Notes: generated by a model not told the origin, from the sequence alone. A stretch of DNA of 64,000 nt from Agapanthus africanus (GCA_030015575.1 CM057346.1:560176315-560240314), one strand, 5' to 3'. Counted from the stretch's first letter, positions 42,534 through 55,520 are shown. A program made the numbers and translations.

Positions 42534-45420
42534 TTATACCCAACTACAAAAAAAATTTGTCCTCGAAATTCATGAAACAGGAAAAGACAAGAACAATATG
42601 GATCTAAGGAAAGAGATGTGGAAACTTTTGTCGAATCTCGTCTTCACATTCCCAAGTAGATTCTCCATGCGAACGATTTCTCCATAAAACAAATACTAAA
42701 GGTATCACTTTATTCTTGAGAATCTTTTTTCGTCGATCCACAATAGCCGTTGGTTGCTCATCATAAGTTAAATTTTCTCTTACTGTCAGTTCCGAGTGAT
42801 CAAGTACGTGCGTCTCATCTCGAACATACTTGCGGAGTTGAGATACATGAAACAAGTCTTGAACACCCGCCAAGGATGGTGGTAAATCCAACCGATAAGC
42901 TACCTCTCTAACACGCTCAATATATCGAAAGGCCGCACGAATCGAGGACTAAGCTTGGCTCGACTACCAAATCCGATTACTCCCCTAGTCGGTGATATCT
43001 TCAAGAACACAAGATCACCAACAGCAAACTCTAAAGGTTTTCTTCCAGTATCATCCCAACTTTTCTGTCGACCTTATGCCATCTTCATATGATCACGAAT
43101 CAAGTTAACTTTTTCCACAGTTTGCACAATAAGTTCCAGTCCCAAAAATCTTCTTTCTCCAATATCGTCCCAACAAACAGGCGAGCGACACTTACGACCG
43201 TACAATGCTTTGAATGGAGCCTATATAGTCGCCTGAAAACTATTGTTGTATGAAAACTCCACTAAATGTAAATGATCCTCCCACAAACCCTTAAAGTCCA
43301 ACATGCAAGCTCTCAAGAGTTTGGATCGTTCTCTCGGACTGTCCAACTGTCTGAGAATGATAGGATGTACTAAATTTCAAGCGAGTTTCCAAACTTTCTT
43401 ATAAACTCCTCCAAAAATGAGATAGGAACTGGGTGTCACGATCAGAAATAATACTCACTGGTACTCCATGTAATCTCACAATCTCCTACATATACCTCTC
43501 TAGTAAAGTCTCCACCGACTATCCAATTCAAAATGGTATGAAATGAACTGCCTTGGTCAGTCGATCGACAATCACCCAAACTACGTTATTTCCCTTTGGA
43601 CTCCGTGTTAAAGCTATCACGAAATCCATAGTTATATATTCCCACTTCTATTAAGGAATCGTAAGTGGTTGCAACAAACCAGCTACCCTTTAATATACAA
43701 TCTTGACTTGTTGACACACCAAGCACCTCGATATGTAACGAGCAATCTCTCTTTTCATGCCTTCCCACCAAAAGTGTTGTCGCTATCTCTACACATCTTC
43801 GTGCCTCCCGGATATACTGAATATGTGAAACTATGAGCTTCCTTCATTACTTCTTCACAGACATCTCATTTAGGCACACACAAGCGACTTCCATATATCA
43901 AAGAGCCATCTTCGTGAATCAATAAATCTGTTCGAAGTCCCGCTTCCACATGTCCTCGAAATTTCTATAATCTAGGATCGTGCAACTGTGCTGTCTTAAT
44001 ATTATCAATCAAGGATAACTATACCTGTAATTGCATCAACTGTCTCGAAGAATATGGTAGTACAAGCTCTAAATCGAATCTCTAAAAATCTGTTATAATC
44101 GCCTTCTGTGTAGTAAACATCCGTACCATTGGCAACCGACTTAAAGCATCCAGTACGACATTGATTTTCCCCGGATGATATTTTAGATCAAGATCAAAGT
44201 CAGCCATCAGCTCCAACCATCTACGATGCCTCATGTTGGGCTCTTTCTGTATGAACACATATTTTAGGCTCTTATGATCAGTAAACACCTCTACCCTTTA
44301 GCCCAATAAGTAATGTCTCCAAATCTTCAGTGCAAAAATCACTGCTGCTAACCTCAAGTCATGAGTTGGGTATTTCTTCTCATGAGTCTTCAATTGCCTG
44401 AGCACATAAGCTATAACCTTCACATGCTGCATCAAAACGCATCCCAAGCCTTTTCCAGATGCGTCGCTGTGAATAATTAGTCCTTCGGAACCATCTGGCA
44501 CTATCAGAATAGAAGCGGTTGTCAATCTTTGCTTTAACGCTTCAAAAGCTGACGCACACTTCTCAGTCCACACGAATGATACCTCCTTCCGTGTTAGCTT
44601 GGTCAATGGTTCTGCTATCCGAGCGAAGTTCTCCACAAACCTTCTATAATATTCAGCAAGTCCAAGAAAACTTTTGATCTCCTCCACATTCTTTGGAATT
44701 GGCCAATTATGAACAGCTGCAATCTTTTCGTGGTCAACTGCAATCCCATCTCCGGATACAATATGACCCACGAACCTCATTTCTTCGAGCCAAAACTCAT
44801 ACTTGCTCATCTTAGCATATAACTTTTCTTGTCTCAACGTTTGCAGTGCGATTCTCAAGTGTTCTTCATGCTCTTTTTTGCTCCTCGAATAGACTAAAAT
44901 ATCATCAATGAATACCACTACTAACTGATCTAGAAATGGTGAAAAGATCTGGTTCATCAAATCCATAAATATTGTCGGTGCGTTAGTAACACCAAATGGC
45001 ATAACTAAATACTCATAATGCCCGTATCGAGTTCGGAACACTGTCTTACAAATTTCTTCTACTTTCACCCGAACTTGGTGATACCCTGATCGCAAATTTA
45101 GCTTCGAGAATACTCTCGTGTGACTGAGGTGGTCGAATAATTCGCCTATGCGAGGAATTGGGCACTTATTCCTAATAGTTACCCGATTTAATTATCGATA
45201 GTTGATACACATCCTCCGCGTGCTACCTTTCTTCTTGACTAGAAGAACTGGAGCTCCCCATGGTGAACCACCGCTGTGAATCCAACCCTTCTCTAATAAC
45301 TCAGAAACTTGTCTCTTTACCTCTTTCAATTATACTAGTGACATCAGATAAAATCATTCGATTAACGCTGCTACAGGAATAAGATCAATTGCGAACTCTA
45401 CATCTCGTTTTGACCGTAAA
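42534..45420 (-). pseudogene. TEK2 pol remnant: RT, RNase H, integrase, chromodomain
   Basis: Right to left: RT with MCINYR near 45215 and [17 protein letters not shown] plus the catalytic [11 protein letters not shown] (44870-44920), then [12 protein letters not shown] near 44650, RNase H with [10 protein letters not shown] near 44450-44480 and [11 protein letters not shown] near 44250-44285, integrase pieces between 42950 and 43800, and a chromodomain-like end (VFVLWRN...ESTWECEDE, 42610-42700). The post-pol sequence TTTGTCCTCGAAATT is at about 42557. Fossil with many breaks. Confidence 0.82.
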
Positions 45421-46250
45421 CTCAAGATGTCCTTGAATACATCCATGAAATTCTGAACTGCTATCAGCGCTTTATCTACAACTTGTTTACGAATTTCACC
45501 TTCTGGCACACACACAAACAGTTCCCTTCACCATGAATTTATAGGTCTGTCGACTCGTGGGTTAACAACCAATCACACTTCCGCTGCGCTATTCTGATAA
45601 ACTGAGATAGGTTCATCAGAACTTCTTTAATCAAAACATCTTACATCTAATCGGCCTTGAAGCGGTCCGTACTACTGCAATCATCATATGCTCACCTGTG
45701 TTTCTTCTTGTTCTTCAAAACGCAGACAGACTGGTCACTACGGGACAAAGGGAAAGATGGAAGATATATCGTGGTCATTGGATTCAAGTTCGCGATAAAA
45801 CATAAACTCATAGGCAATGAAACTGAGAGAAGACGAGGTAGTACCATGAACATAAGTCAAGAAAAATGAGTCGAAATAAGACTCCATGTTACTAAATAGA
45901 GTACCGCATTGTAATCATACCGCAGTGCATATTTACAATCACATAACTCCATTCAAGTCGTCCAAATCCTAGTATCAGAATCGAAGGGATAGGAGGGAAG
46001 AAACAATAAGGAATCAGGATGATTCCAAGTTGAGACGCAATGTCATTTCCATATCGTCGAGATACAAGAGTTTAAGGGAAAGATAAAATTCAAGAATTTG
46101 AATGAAAAGACAATAATGTGGCAGGACATGTTCCTGAAATTCTGGGTCTTAAGGACAATGTATTGGGTACCATACCCAACTAAAAATTGAACCAAGCCCC
46201 GGCTAACCTAAAACTTATGGCTCTTATACCAACAAAACTTTGTCATGCCC
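45421..46250 (-). other. TEK2 leader, primer-binding site and protease-RT linker
   Basis: The minus strand from 46250 is homologous to TEK3 52006-52480, sharing AACATGTCCTGCCAC, TTCTGATACTAGGATTT and ACAATGCGGTACTCTATTTA. Between the leader and the RT linker there is no room for a gag gene. A 70-codon plus-strand ORF at 45657 is judged spurious. Confidence 0.65.
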
Positions 46251-47780
46251 GCTTCCCAAAATACATAAAATCAGGAACGTAACAAAACCAGCCATGCTAC
46301 CTACTGTAAGGAAATATCCTCCCATAGTCGGCTGTCTATCAATAATCAAGAACAATAATATAATTGTCTATCTCTAAATATGTCCAATAACCATAAACGA
46401 TAACAGAAAATGGTAGCGGAAGCAATAAAGATCCAAAGAAAAACTAACCATCAATAAGAGCTATATCAGTGAGATGATCATCACCGATCGGCGATCCTGT
46501 CAAAGTACCATCATGCTAAGTCAAATATCTGGGTCATACAAAACCCAGACGTCAGTGCGTCGTAAATATCATGATAATAGTCATAACCAGAACAGTGTGC
46601 TATGCAGGATTTCACATGCAAAATAAGGTATAAGTATAAACAAACAATCACAGATAATATATCAGCAGGCTATAAGTATCTCACGTGTATCCTAAAATCT
46701 ATGTTTCTAGGTTACCTATCCTAACGGTATTTGAAACTAACTAATATAATCCTCATCGTAAATCAATAGAATATATCTCATTCATTCCCCACAGAACCAC
46801 GGTACAATATATCCCGGTCATTCCCTACGGGACCACCGTACAAAGTTAATTCAATAAGGTTTTTATTTTTATAAGTTAAAGTATTTCAGGTTGTTCCTAT
46901 AAAAAGTTATGAACGTTCGAAATTGAAAGTTTGCAGCTGGAATTCCCTGAACAGCAGTTCAGAAGTATTTTCATTTACAGTTTACGTTATTTAAACAATT
47001 TATTTTGAAAGTAAATATTTCACAGGGTTATAGCATTCTGAGTTAGCTTCGTAACGAACAAAAGAACATGTGCTAATAATTTTTCTATAATTTATAATGA
47101 ATTTTATAAGATAAGGTGTACAGTAAATTCCAGATTTGTTGTATCCACTTGGTGACGACGTTTCATGTGTAAACTATAATATTTTCAATCTATATTTTGC
47201 ATAACGTTATAAAATGCATATTATAAACCAATTAATGATATATGGATTATATAGATATAAACGGTATAATAATGATAATAATAAGAAATATTACGACGAT
47301 ATATATATTTGTAGCATGTCGCAAGTTGTAAACTTGTATACACTGTATATTATAAAAATGATTAACGTTAAATAATTAAGGTGTATAAATTATATAAATA
47401 GTTGTATGATGATGATGATGATGATGATAGTACGACAGCATATAAGTAAATTGCGTAAAGTATAGCATGTTGCAAGTTGTAAACTTTCCTCGAAACAAAC
47501 GTGATGAACAGAAGCAACACGATGCTATATAAATCAAGACCAAGTTTTGATGGCTCGGTTAAGATTTTAAGTTGCGGCTGGAGTTGCATCGGCGAAAATG
47601 TATGTGGGCTTGAAGAACGAAAAAGGAAAATATATAAATTGATGAGGGGGGATTTAATTAAAGGAGAGAGGGAAAGAGATATGTTATATGAAGAGAGAGA
47701 GAAAGTTTTCAATTTTATAAAATGTAAAGTATATAATAGTGTGTGTGTGTGTGTATGTGTGGAGTATAGTTTAAATTAGG

Positions 47781-47833
<53 letters not shown>
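47781..47833. repeat. (TA)n microsatellite
   Basis: About 26 uninterrupted TA dinucleotides inside the TEK2 LTR, next to a short (GT)n run at 47740-47756. Confidence 0.95.
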
Positions 47834-47836
<3 letters not shown>

Positions 47837-48150
47837 TAATACTACTAAAGATAATATCAAACTACACTCCGTCTGCACCAAAATCTCACAAATATATATA
47901 TATATAGTTTAATAATACATATATGTAACCTTTTTAACCATAATACAAGAATATTTTTTAAATATCTCATACCCCTTATTTAAGATTTTAAAAGGATGAT
48001 TTTATTAGATTTAAGCGTAATAAATAAAAGTCAAAATAAAACATGATATACATAACCAAATGATGGCGGTTAACAAATATAAATTATCCTTAACATGTGA
48101 CTACAAAAAGATATATGATGATATATATATGAGAATAATGGAGAAAATGT

Positions 48151-48501
48151 GCCATAGGAGGGAATTTCCTCCTATGGCGTCGGAAAAAATACACACACCA
48201 CCATTTTTTTCAACAATCGGCATATATCATCTTCATCTATATCATCTAAGATGTGGATATACCAAATTTTATGTGATTCTGCCACTTTTCACCGTTGATT
48301 TAATGGGTGCGAAACTAATGGTTTACCGACAATAGAACTTTTTACATTGCTAATCCAACGGTGAAAAGGTTGAAAAATCACGTGAAATTTGGTATATGCC
48401 CATCTTAGATGATAAAAATAATGATGATGGATGCCGATCGTTGAATTAAATATTGGAAAGTGTATTTTTTCAATGCCGTCTAACGAAAATCCCTCATAGG
48501 G
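48151..48501. mobile_element. Foldback MITE, about 350 bases with about 150-base arms
   Basis: The left arm (48151-48299) is the reverse complement, with mismatches, of the right arm (48353-48501). Matching pairs include CATCTAAGATG with CATCTTAGATG, TTTTCACCGTTG with CAACGGTGAAAA, CAATCGGCATATATCATC with its partner near 48430, and AAAAAATACAC with GTGTATTTTTT. The central loop is about 50 bases. It has no coding capacity. It is absent from the matching place in the TEK2 3' LTR (42310). Long arms suggest a Mutator-type or foldback element; the target duplication is unclear because the flanks are low-complexity. Confidence 0.75.

Positions 48502-48575
<74 letters not shown>
48502..48575. repeat. 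Palindromic compound microsatellite (CT)n(AT)n(AG)n
   Basis: TCTCTC run 48502-48518, AT run 48519-48551, AGAGAG run to 48575. The whole 74-base tract is self-complementary and could extrude as a cruciform. It starts immediately at the right end of the MITE. Confidence 0.95.
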
Positions 48576-48757
48576 TTCATATAGATTCAGTTTACTGATA
48601 AATATCAGATATAATGTAGTATCTTACTGGGTTTCAGATATGCGGGTTGGTTAGGATAACTACCCCTACTATTCGAATCGATCACAACCCAAAAAAATAA
48701 AATAAAGCAAGTTTTAAAATAGAAATTAATATTGTAAAAACATGCTAGGGTGTTACA

Positions 48758-48947
48758 CGAAGCCTCGACTTCATTAGAGTTTCGACTCTACATGCAAGAT
48801 CAAAAGATCTTGAGGTTTATCTCATCTCTATGAGAGTCTAGACTCTCATGAGGGCGCTGATCCCAGGACCCAAGACCTTGGGGGGAAACACCTATTAAAA
48901 AATGTCTAGACACGTAAAAATAGAAGAATGTCTAGACACATAAAAAT
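48758..48947. other. 190-base spacer between head-to-head TEK LTRs, Tat-LTR-like
   Basis: Contains CAAGATCAAAAGATCTTG and ATGAGAGTCTAGACTCTCAT, the interrupted-palindrome style of the Tat LTRs, and two copies of ATGTCTAGACACRTAAAAAT (48901-48947). Probably a fragment of a Tat-type LTR that was the insertion target. Confidence 0.5.
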
Positions 48948-51900
48948 TGTAACAACCGAGTTCATTTATACTAATTCCAGTTCCCGTATTTACTTATCTG
49001 TAGTATTTTCTTGATTTAACGGGTTTTGGGTGCGAATGGTAATTTTACATTTTACATTGCATTCGACCCGACCCGCTTGCTTGAACCTGTTTGATTCATA
49101 TTTATAGATTAACCTAACTTGTTACATAGACACGTGCATCTCATGTATACTGCATACTGGTATTTTACCTGGTATTGCATCTTTTATCATATAACATTTT
49201 AGGTCATGTAAAATAATTTAAAATTGCATTTCATAGCTTGCATAATACCCCTAACCCCGTGGTAGCATCTGCGCATGTTGTTATCATCCCGTTCAGTGAA
49301 ACGGACGTGTTCGGATTGCTACGTGCATGTACGTGCATCCGTTCTTGGGGGCATGCATTTTCATTACCTGAGCATTCATTTTGAATTTTGAAGGTCGCAC
49401 ATATTTTTCGTATTTTAAATCTGAATTTATAAACCCGACCCGGGCGCGTTTTGAAATATTTTGTATCCCTCCAAAATTAAATTTATTTAATTTTAAAATT
49501 TAGTTTAAATATTTTCATACGATTTCTTTAACAAACTGAAACCTCTTATCTAAAATTTTAAATCTAAAATTCTTTTAAAATTTTAAATCTAATTTCCTAA
49601 CAAACCAACAACCCCTTTCTCTCTCTCTCTCTCCTCTGCATATATCTATTTATATATATTTTTTATTTATTTAATTTTTCTTTCCTTATTTAATACACAC
49701 CCTCTTCTTCTTATTTCTTCTTCTTCTTTCTTCTTTCTTTTTCTTGATCTTGTTTCTTGATTCCGGTGATCACAGCCGGAGCCGTGCTCGTCGCTGACGA
49801 TCCGAATGATCCAGTGAACGTACCTGACTTGCGTGATCACCCTCGTGGGTTGTTTGGAACCGTTTCGTATACCGTGCGCGCGTCGCGACATTTCGCCGAC
49901 GAAGAACGTTCCGTACACATCCGTTCTTGTTCCGTCTAGGCAAGTTAATCTTGCTACATGCTATATAATTCATTTTATACCTATTTAAATAAATACCATA
50001 CCTATAGTTTAAATCTAGTACCCCACGTTTAATTTTATAACGTTTCGATGTTCTGTTTGCATCCGTTTATATCATTTTAAATCTAGATCATGAAAACTTA
50101 CCTTGTGATATACTAGATTATATTATACTGCATTCATATCATTTATAATATATATCGTCGTAATATTTCTTATTGTTATCTGTAATTAGTTTATAATCTG
50201 CATTTTATAATTTTATACATTTGAAAATATTATAGTTTACACATGAAACGTCGTTGCAAAGCGGATACGACAAATCTGAAATTTACTGTACACCTTACCT
50301 TATAAAATTCATTATAAATCATAAAAAAAATCATTAGTATACGTTCTTTAGTTCGTTACGAAGCTAACTCAGAATAATATAACTCTATAAAATATTTACT
50401 TGCAAAATAAATTGTTTAAATAACGTAAAATGCAAATGAATATGTCTTTAAACTGCTGTCCAGACAAATTCCAGCAGCAAACTTTCAACTTCGGATGTTC
50501 ATAACTTTTTGTAGCGACAACCTGAGATGTTTATACTTATAAAAATGAAAACCTTATTGAATTATCTTTGTTTTGGTATAAGACACGTCCCTTTTGGAGA
50601 ACGTTTGTTATTTTTAAGCTATTTTACAAATCAGGGTGGCGCTAAATTTCTGAACGGAACTTTCTTGTGTATGGTTAATCAATACCACTTTTATAATTAT
50701 TAATCGGCTTGAATATGTTATCCATGTTAATATTATTATATCAATATCTACTTAATAAATAATAGTGCTTGTGTTTTAATATTCAGCAAATTTTACCGAT
50801 TTATAGTTTTATAGTATCCGTCTGTATCCGTACGGTTTATTACATATCTAGTTGCACGCCGAGACCATATTATTTCATTTTACTATTACATTAGTATCCC
50901 ATACTTGATCTTGTGCATCCTACATAGTCATGATGTAATCCCTGATAAATATTTGTGCATCCATGCTTGATTATTTATAACCATGATTATACTAGCTGTT
51001 TATGAGCACCCACATGCTATCTTTTACACCCTGACATGACTTGCTACACATATATTACTTGACCCGACATGGTACCGTACACTACTTGACTTGACCTGAT
51101 GTACCATGGCTTGACCTGTTACCTGATCTTGTGTCTAATGCCAACAAACCTGACATGTAGTCCTCACGGACCATTCCTGTTGTCTATCCAGACAAACCTG
51201 CTCTTACCTGATCTTGTGTTGGCATTAGTTCTTGATTACTGAATACCTGACTTGACATATATAACTTGGGGGTATGGGAAAATCAATGATGAAATCCTGA
51301 CTTGTAACTCGACAGTTACTCGCTTATACTGATCAGTTTTAGAGGCTAGGCCAGCCTTGGGATGATGCTGCTAACATCATTCATCTGTATATATTTCCTG
51401 TTTTAGTGCCTAGCGGCATGTCTCGGATTCAGCCCGAGAATCTTGACCGTGGTCCCGGGTATGCACGGGATACTTTTGAGTTATATCGATGATTCATCAA
51501 ATTGATTTCAAAGACTGTAGAGTAGAAAACCCAATAGAACAGTTTAGTTTACTCACTGCACACTACCCTTCACTGCCCTGATTTATATTACTGTTACACC
51601 TGCTTTTCATTCATGTTTATACTTGCATTGCCTGCTACCCTTCTTATTTTTATTGCTTGATGACATGACGCGCTGACGTCTGGGTTTTGCATGGCCCGGA
51701 TTCTTCTACCTTGTTGCAGACTGACCAGGAGTACTGCCGCTGTTAGACGAGCGGTGAAGTTCCTGTCAGTATGTAGTTTCATTTCCAGGTGTTTCATTTA
51801 TTGTATCTTTTGGCTTCCGTATATTGTTATTTCTTGACTCTTTTACTCTAGCTTATGGACATGTACTAGATAGTTAGTTACTTTCCTGTTCGTGATATCT

Positions 51901-52005
51901 CTACAGCCGTAATGTGACTGTGGAAGGATTTTTCCTATCCACAGGTAGCATGGCTGGCTATGTCACGTGCGCATCTTAGCGTACTCTGGGAAGCGGGGCG
52001 TGACA
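48948..52005 (+). repeat. TEK3 5' LTR
   Basis: About 3.06 kb, beginning TGTAACAACCGAG and ending GGGGCGTGACA. Contains a pyrimidine-rich stretch with CT and TTC runs (49615-49745), then a C+G-richer block (49757-49935) where transcripts may begin. Homologous in reverse to the TEK2 LTR, e.g. GTTTACACATGAAACGTCGT at 50235. ORFs at 49667-49973 are not considered genes. Confidence 0.85.
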
Positions 52006-52827
52006 TGATTCTTTTGGTATTAGAGCCATAGAATATAGGTTAATCGGGTTGATTCTTTTGTAGTTGGGGATTGGACCCAATACACGAATCAGAATACTCG
52101 TGATTAAGAACATGTCCTGCCACCTTGTTTATCGTGATTGTTGAATCATATCCTTCTCTTGATCTCTTGTTTGGGCGATATGCAAACCACTTTGCATTTC
52201 GACCTGAAATCTTTTGGTTCTCTATTGTTTGTCCCTGTTTCTTGATTCTGATACTAGGATTTTGGCGACTTGGGTTGAGTTATGTAATTATACCCATGAA
52301 CTGCAGCATAGTTACAATGCGGTACTCTATTTAAGTAACTTGGAGTCCTGGTCTTGTTTCACTTCCCTATTCCATGATCATTACATTACCTTATTTCTCT
52401 CGGTTTCATTGCTTACCAGTTATTGTTCCATCGCCAGCTTGAATCATGTTTACCGTGCTTAATCCTCTTCAGTATCTTGACTTCGGATAAAGTCATCTAG
52501 ATATCTTACTTGTTCTTGTTTTCCCCGCATTAGGACTGTTCAAATCCTAGTGCATTCCCTTATTTGTTGTTGTCTTGGGAATGGATTTTCGCGGCACTTT
52601 CCATGCTCATATTGATTGTAAGGAAAGGAAAGTGATTTTCCAGATTTCTAGACATCCGGAGTTTGTTTTACTGGAGGAAGCAGTTCCGTCGGGCCAGTCG
52701 AGTTTAGGGCTAGGCCGATGAATGATGATCTTTCGTTGATGGAAGTGATAAGGAAGAAACGTCGACTATATTTCGAGAGTTCATGGACGTGTTCGAAGAC
52801 GTCTCGGAATTATCGCCAAAATGAGGC
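52006..52827 (+). other. TEK3 primer-binding site, leader and protease-RT linker
   Basis: The primer-binding site is close to the TGGTATCAGAGCC initiator-Met type used by Tekay/Del elements. The leader (52028-52480) is homologous to that of TEK2. At 52570-52700 comes coding-like sequence GMDFRGTFHAHIDCKERKV, the linker after the protease in this lineage. Gag and most of the protease are not present. Confidence 0.7.
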
Positions 52828-55041
52828 GTGGAGTTTGTGATTGATTCTGGTGCAGCGCCAATCTCAAAGACGTACTATCCAATGGCACCAGTGGAGTTAG
52901 AAGAAGTCAAGAAGCAGGTTTCTGAATTACTTGAGAAGGGTTGGATTCGCAGCAGTAACTCGCATTGGGAAACTCCAGTTCTTCTAGTAAAGAAGAAAGA
53001 TGGCACAAGGAGGATGTGCATCGATTATCGAGAATTAAACCGGGTGATTATTATGAACAAGTACCCGATCCCTCGCATTGGCGAATTGTTTGAGCAGCTT
53101 AGTGGCGTGAGGGTATTCTCGAAGCTGGATTTGCGGTTCGGATATCATCAGGTCCGAGTTAAATCAGAAGATATTTGCAAGACTGCGTTCCAAACTCAGC
53201 ATGGACATTACGAGTATTAGTGATGCCCTTCGGAGTAACGAACGCACCGGCGATATTTATGGACTTGATAAACCGAATCTTTTCACCATTCTTGGACCAG
53301 TTTATAGTGGTGTTCACTAAGGATATTCTGGTCTACTCGAGGAGCAGTGAAGAGCATGCAGAACTCTTGAAGATCGCACTGCAGACATTGAAGCAAGAAA
53401 TATTGTATGCAAAGATGAGCAAGTGCGAGTTTTGGCTTGAAGAAGTGAAGTTTTTGGGGCATATCGTAGCTGGAGATGGAATCGCCGTTTATCCAGGGAA
53501 GATTGCAGCAGTTCAAGACTGGCCGATTCCGAAGAACGTTGTAGAGATCAGAAGTTTTCTTGGACTTGCAGGATACTACAGAAGGTTCGTGGAGAATTTT
53601 GCTCGTTTGGCTGAGCCTTGACCAAGCTTACGCGCAAGGAAGTACCATTTGTATGGACGGATAAGTGTGCGTCAGCTTTTGAGGCATTGAAGCAGAGATT
53701 GATAACCGCTCCTATTTTAACCGTGTCAGACAGTTCTGGAGGATTGGTGATTCACAGCGACGCATTTGGGAAAGGATTGGGATGTGTTTTGATGCAGCAT
53801 GGGAAGGTTATAGCTTACGCATCGAGACAGTTGAAGACCCATGAGAACAATTACCCAACTCATGACTTGGAGCTAGCAGCGGTGATTTTCGCTTTGAAAA
53901 TTTGGAGACACTACTTATTGGGCGAAAGGGGCAAAGTTTTCACCGATCACAAAAACTTAAAGTATGTGTTCACACAGAAGGAGCTTAATATGAGGCTACG
54001 ATCTTGATCTTAAGTACCATCCGGGGAAGTTAATGTTGTGCCGGATGCGCTTAGTCGGTTACTAGCAATTCGGATATTGACTGCACAAAAAGGAACTTAT
54101 TGAAGACTTTCAGAGATTCGAGTTGGAGATCGTGCTACCGCATTCTTCAGGACAGTTGATGTCGCTGCAAGTACAGTCGTCATTGATCGAGAGTATTAAA
54201 GCAGCGCAATCAAAAAAAAACCCAAGATTGCAAAGGTTTCGAGAACAGGTTGAAGCTGGACTTCGAACGGACTTGTTAATTCATGAAGATGGTTCGTTGC
54301 GATATGGTAGCCGTTTGTGTGTGCTAAAACGAGACATTCGCGAAGAACTTATGAAGGAGGCGCACAGTTCAGCATATTCCATACATCCAGGAGGCACGAA
54401 GATGTACCGAGATATACGACAACATTTCTGGTGGGAAGGCATGAAACGGGATATTGCCGTTTTGTGGCAAAGTGTTTGGTGTGTCAGCAAGTTAAGGATG
54501 AACATCAACGGGTTGCTGGTTTATTGCAATCACTTCCGATCTCTTAATGGAAATAGGAACATATAACCATGGATTTCGTGACAGCTCTACCATGGAGTCC
54601 AAAGGGCAACAATGCAGTTTGGGTGATTGTTGATCGATTGACCAAGGCAGCTCATTTCATACCATTTCGAGTTGGTCGATCAACAGAAGCTTTGGCAAAG
54701 TGGTACATGCAGGAGATAGTAAGATTGCATGGAGTACCAGTGAGCATCGTGTCCGACCGTGACACTCGTTTCTTATCACACTTTTGGAGGAGCTTACAGG
54801 AAAGTTTGGGGGCTCGATTGAAGTTTAGCACAGCTTATCACCCTCAAACAGATGGCCAGTCGGAGAGAATGATCCAAACTCTTGAAGACATATTGAGAGC
54901 TTGCATGTTAGATTTCAAGGGTTCATGGGAGGATCATCTACATTTGGTGGAGTTTTCTTACAACAACAGTTTTAGACGACTATTCAGATGGCTCCATTCG
55001 AAACTTTATACGGTCGCAAGTGTCGTTCACCTGTTGTAGGG
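52828..55041 (+). pseudogene. TEK3 pol remnant: RT, RNase H, integrase
   Basis: [22 protein letters not shown] near 52984-53043, [17 protein letters not shown] at 53222, catalytic region near 53310, [12 protein letters not shown] near 53550. RNase [11 protein letters not shown] near 53755 and [17 protein letters not shown] near 53938. Integrase: HHCC region near 54380-54490, [13 protein letters not shown] at 54569, IVSDRDTRF near 54748, [10 protein letters not shown] near 54838. The fossil is broken in about six places. The last part is cut by TAT3. Confidence 0.88.
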
Positions 55042-55094
55042 TGTTTTTCGTCACCCCATTGAGATGGGAATACGCGCGCGCTTGTCAGGCGTAT

Positions 55095-55205
55095 ACTACA
55101 GATTCCCCCTGCCTAGGGTAGGCGGGGGTTTAATGATTGTGGGGATCCGAATCTCCGGCAGCCGCGGACTAAGCTGCCGTTAATTACCCCTCGCCTTTGG
55201 GGCGA
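55095..55205 (-). other. Three-hairpin U5 cassette of TAT3
   Basis: On the minus strand: hairpin A CCTCGCC-CCAAA-GGCGAGG, spacer with TAATTAA, hairpin B CGGCAGC-10 bases-GCTGCCG, spacer with CCCCACAATCA, hairpin C CCCCC(G)CCTA-CCC-TAGG(CA)GGGGG, then GAATCTG. Spacers match TAT2 17158-17255 while the stems differ and still pair. Confidence 0.65.
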
Positions 55206-55520
55206 GGGAACCTCCGATTAACGGGTTAAACTGGTCATGCGAACTCAATGTGCAGTGTACGTGTGTTGTGTTTTGAAAGGGGGGTTTTGGATATATCGGG
55301 AGCCACGCAGAGTTTTTATGGGGGTCCCGCTACCCGGATAGCGGGCTGGGGGTCAAGGGGGCTAGCAGCCCCCTTGCGGGGTGCGGGGCAGCGCCCCGTT
55401 AGAAATTTTTTTCTAACAGGGACAGTGTCGTGGAGTACGTGTATGTATAAATTTGTATACATATGTATATGTGTATATATGTACACAAAAGAGGGGGAAA
55501 AGACATCCAAGGGATGCACA

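Larger units (their letters stand above)
42276..48757 (-). mobile_element. TEK2: Tekay/Del-like element without recognisable gag
   Basis: Right to left: 5' LTR 46251-48757, initiator-Met-type primer-binding site (TGGTATAAGAGCC on the minus strand, 46219-46231), a 600-base leader, a protease-RT linker, RT, RNase H, integrase, chromodomain, then a 3' LTR of which only about 260 bases remain (42276-42533). No gag or zinc knuckle is seen. It is heavily decayed, with well over ten breaks, so it is old. Its LTR is the same family as that of TEK3, in the opposite orientation. Confidence 0.85.
46251..48757 (-). repeat. TEK2 5' LTR (contains a MITE)
   Basis: In element orientation it begins TGTAACACCCTAGCATG (at 48757) and ends GGGCATGACA (at 46251). 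It includes a 350-base MITE, a TA microsatellite (47781-47833), and a segment homologous in reverse to 50215-50460 of the TEK3 LTR. No gene is seen. Confidence 0.82.
48948..55041 (+). mobile_element. TEK3: Tekay/Del-like element without recognisable gag, interrupted by TAT3
   Basis: 5' LTR 48948-52005, primer-binding site TGGTATTAGAGCC at 52015-52027, leader, protease-RT linker, RT, RNase H and integrase up to [17 protein letters not shown] and the CRSPV region, where TAT3 begins at 55042. The rest of integrase, chromodomain and 3' LTR would lie beyond TAT3, outside the window. No gag is seen. It is broken in about six places. Confidence 0.85.

Noticed and set aside
49667-49973. Short ORFs in the TEK3 LTR
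   Set aside because: They fall in R-U5-like noncoding LTR sequence and resemble no protein.
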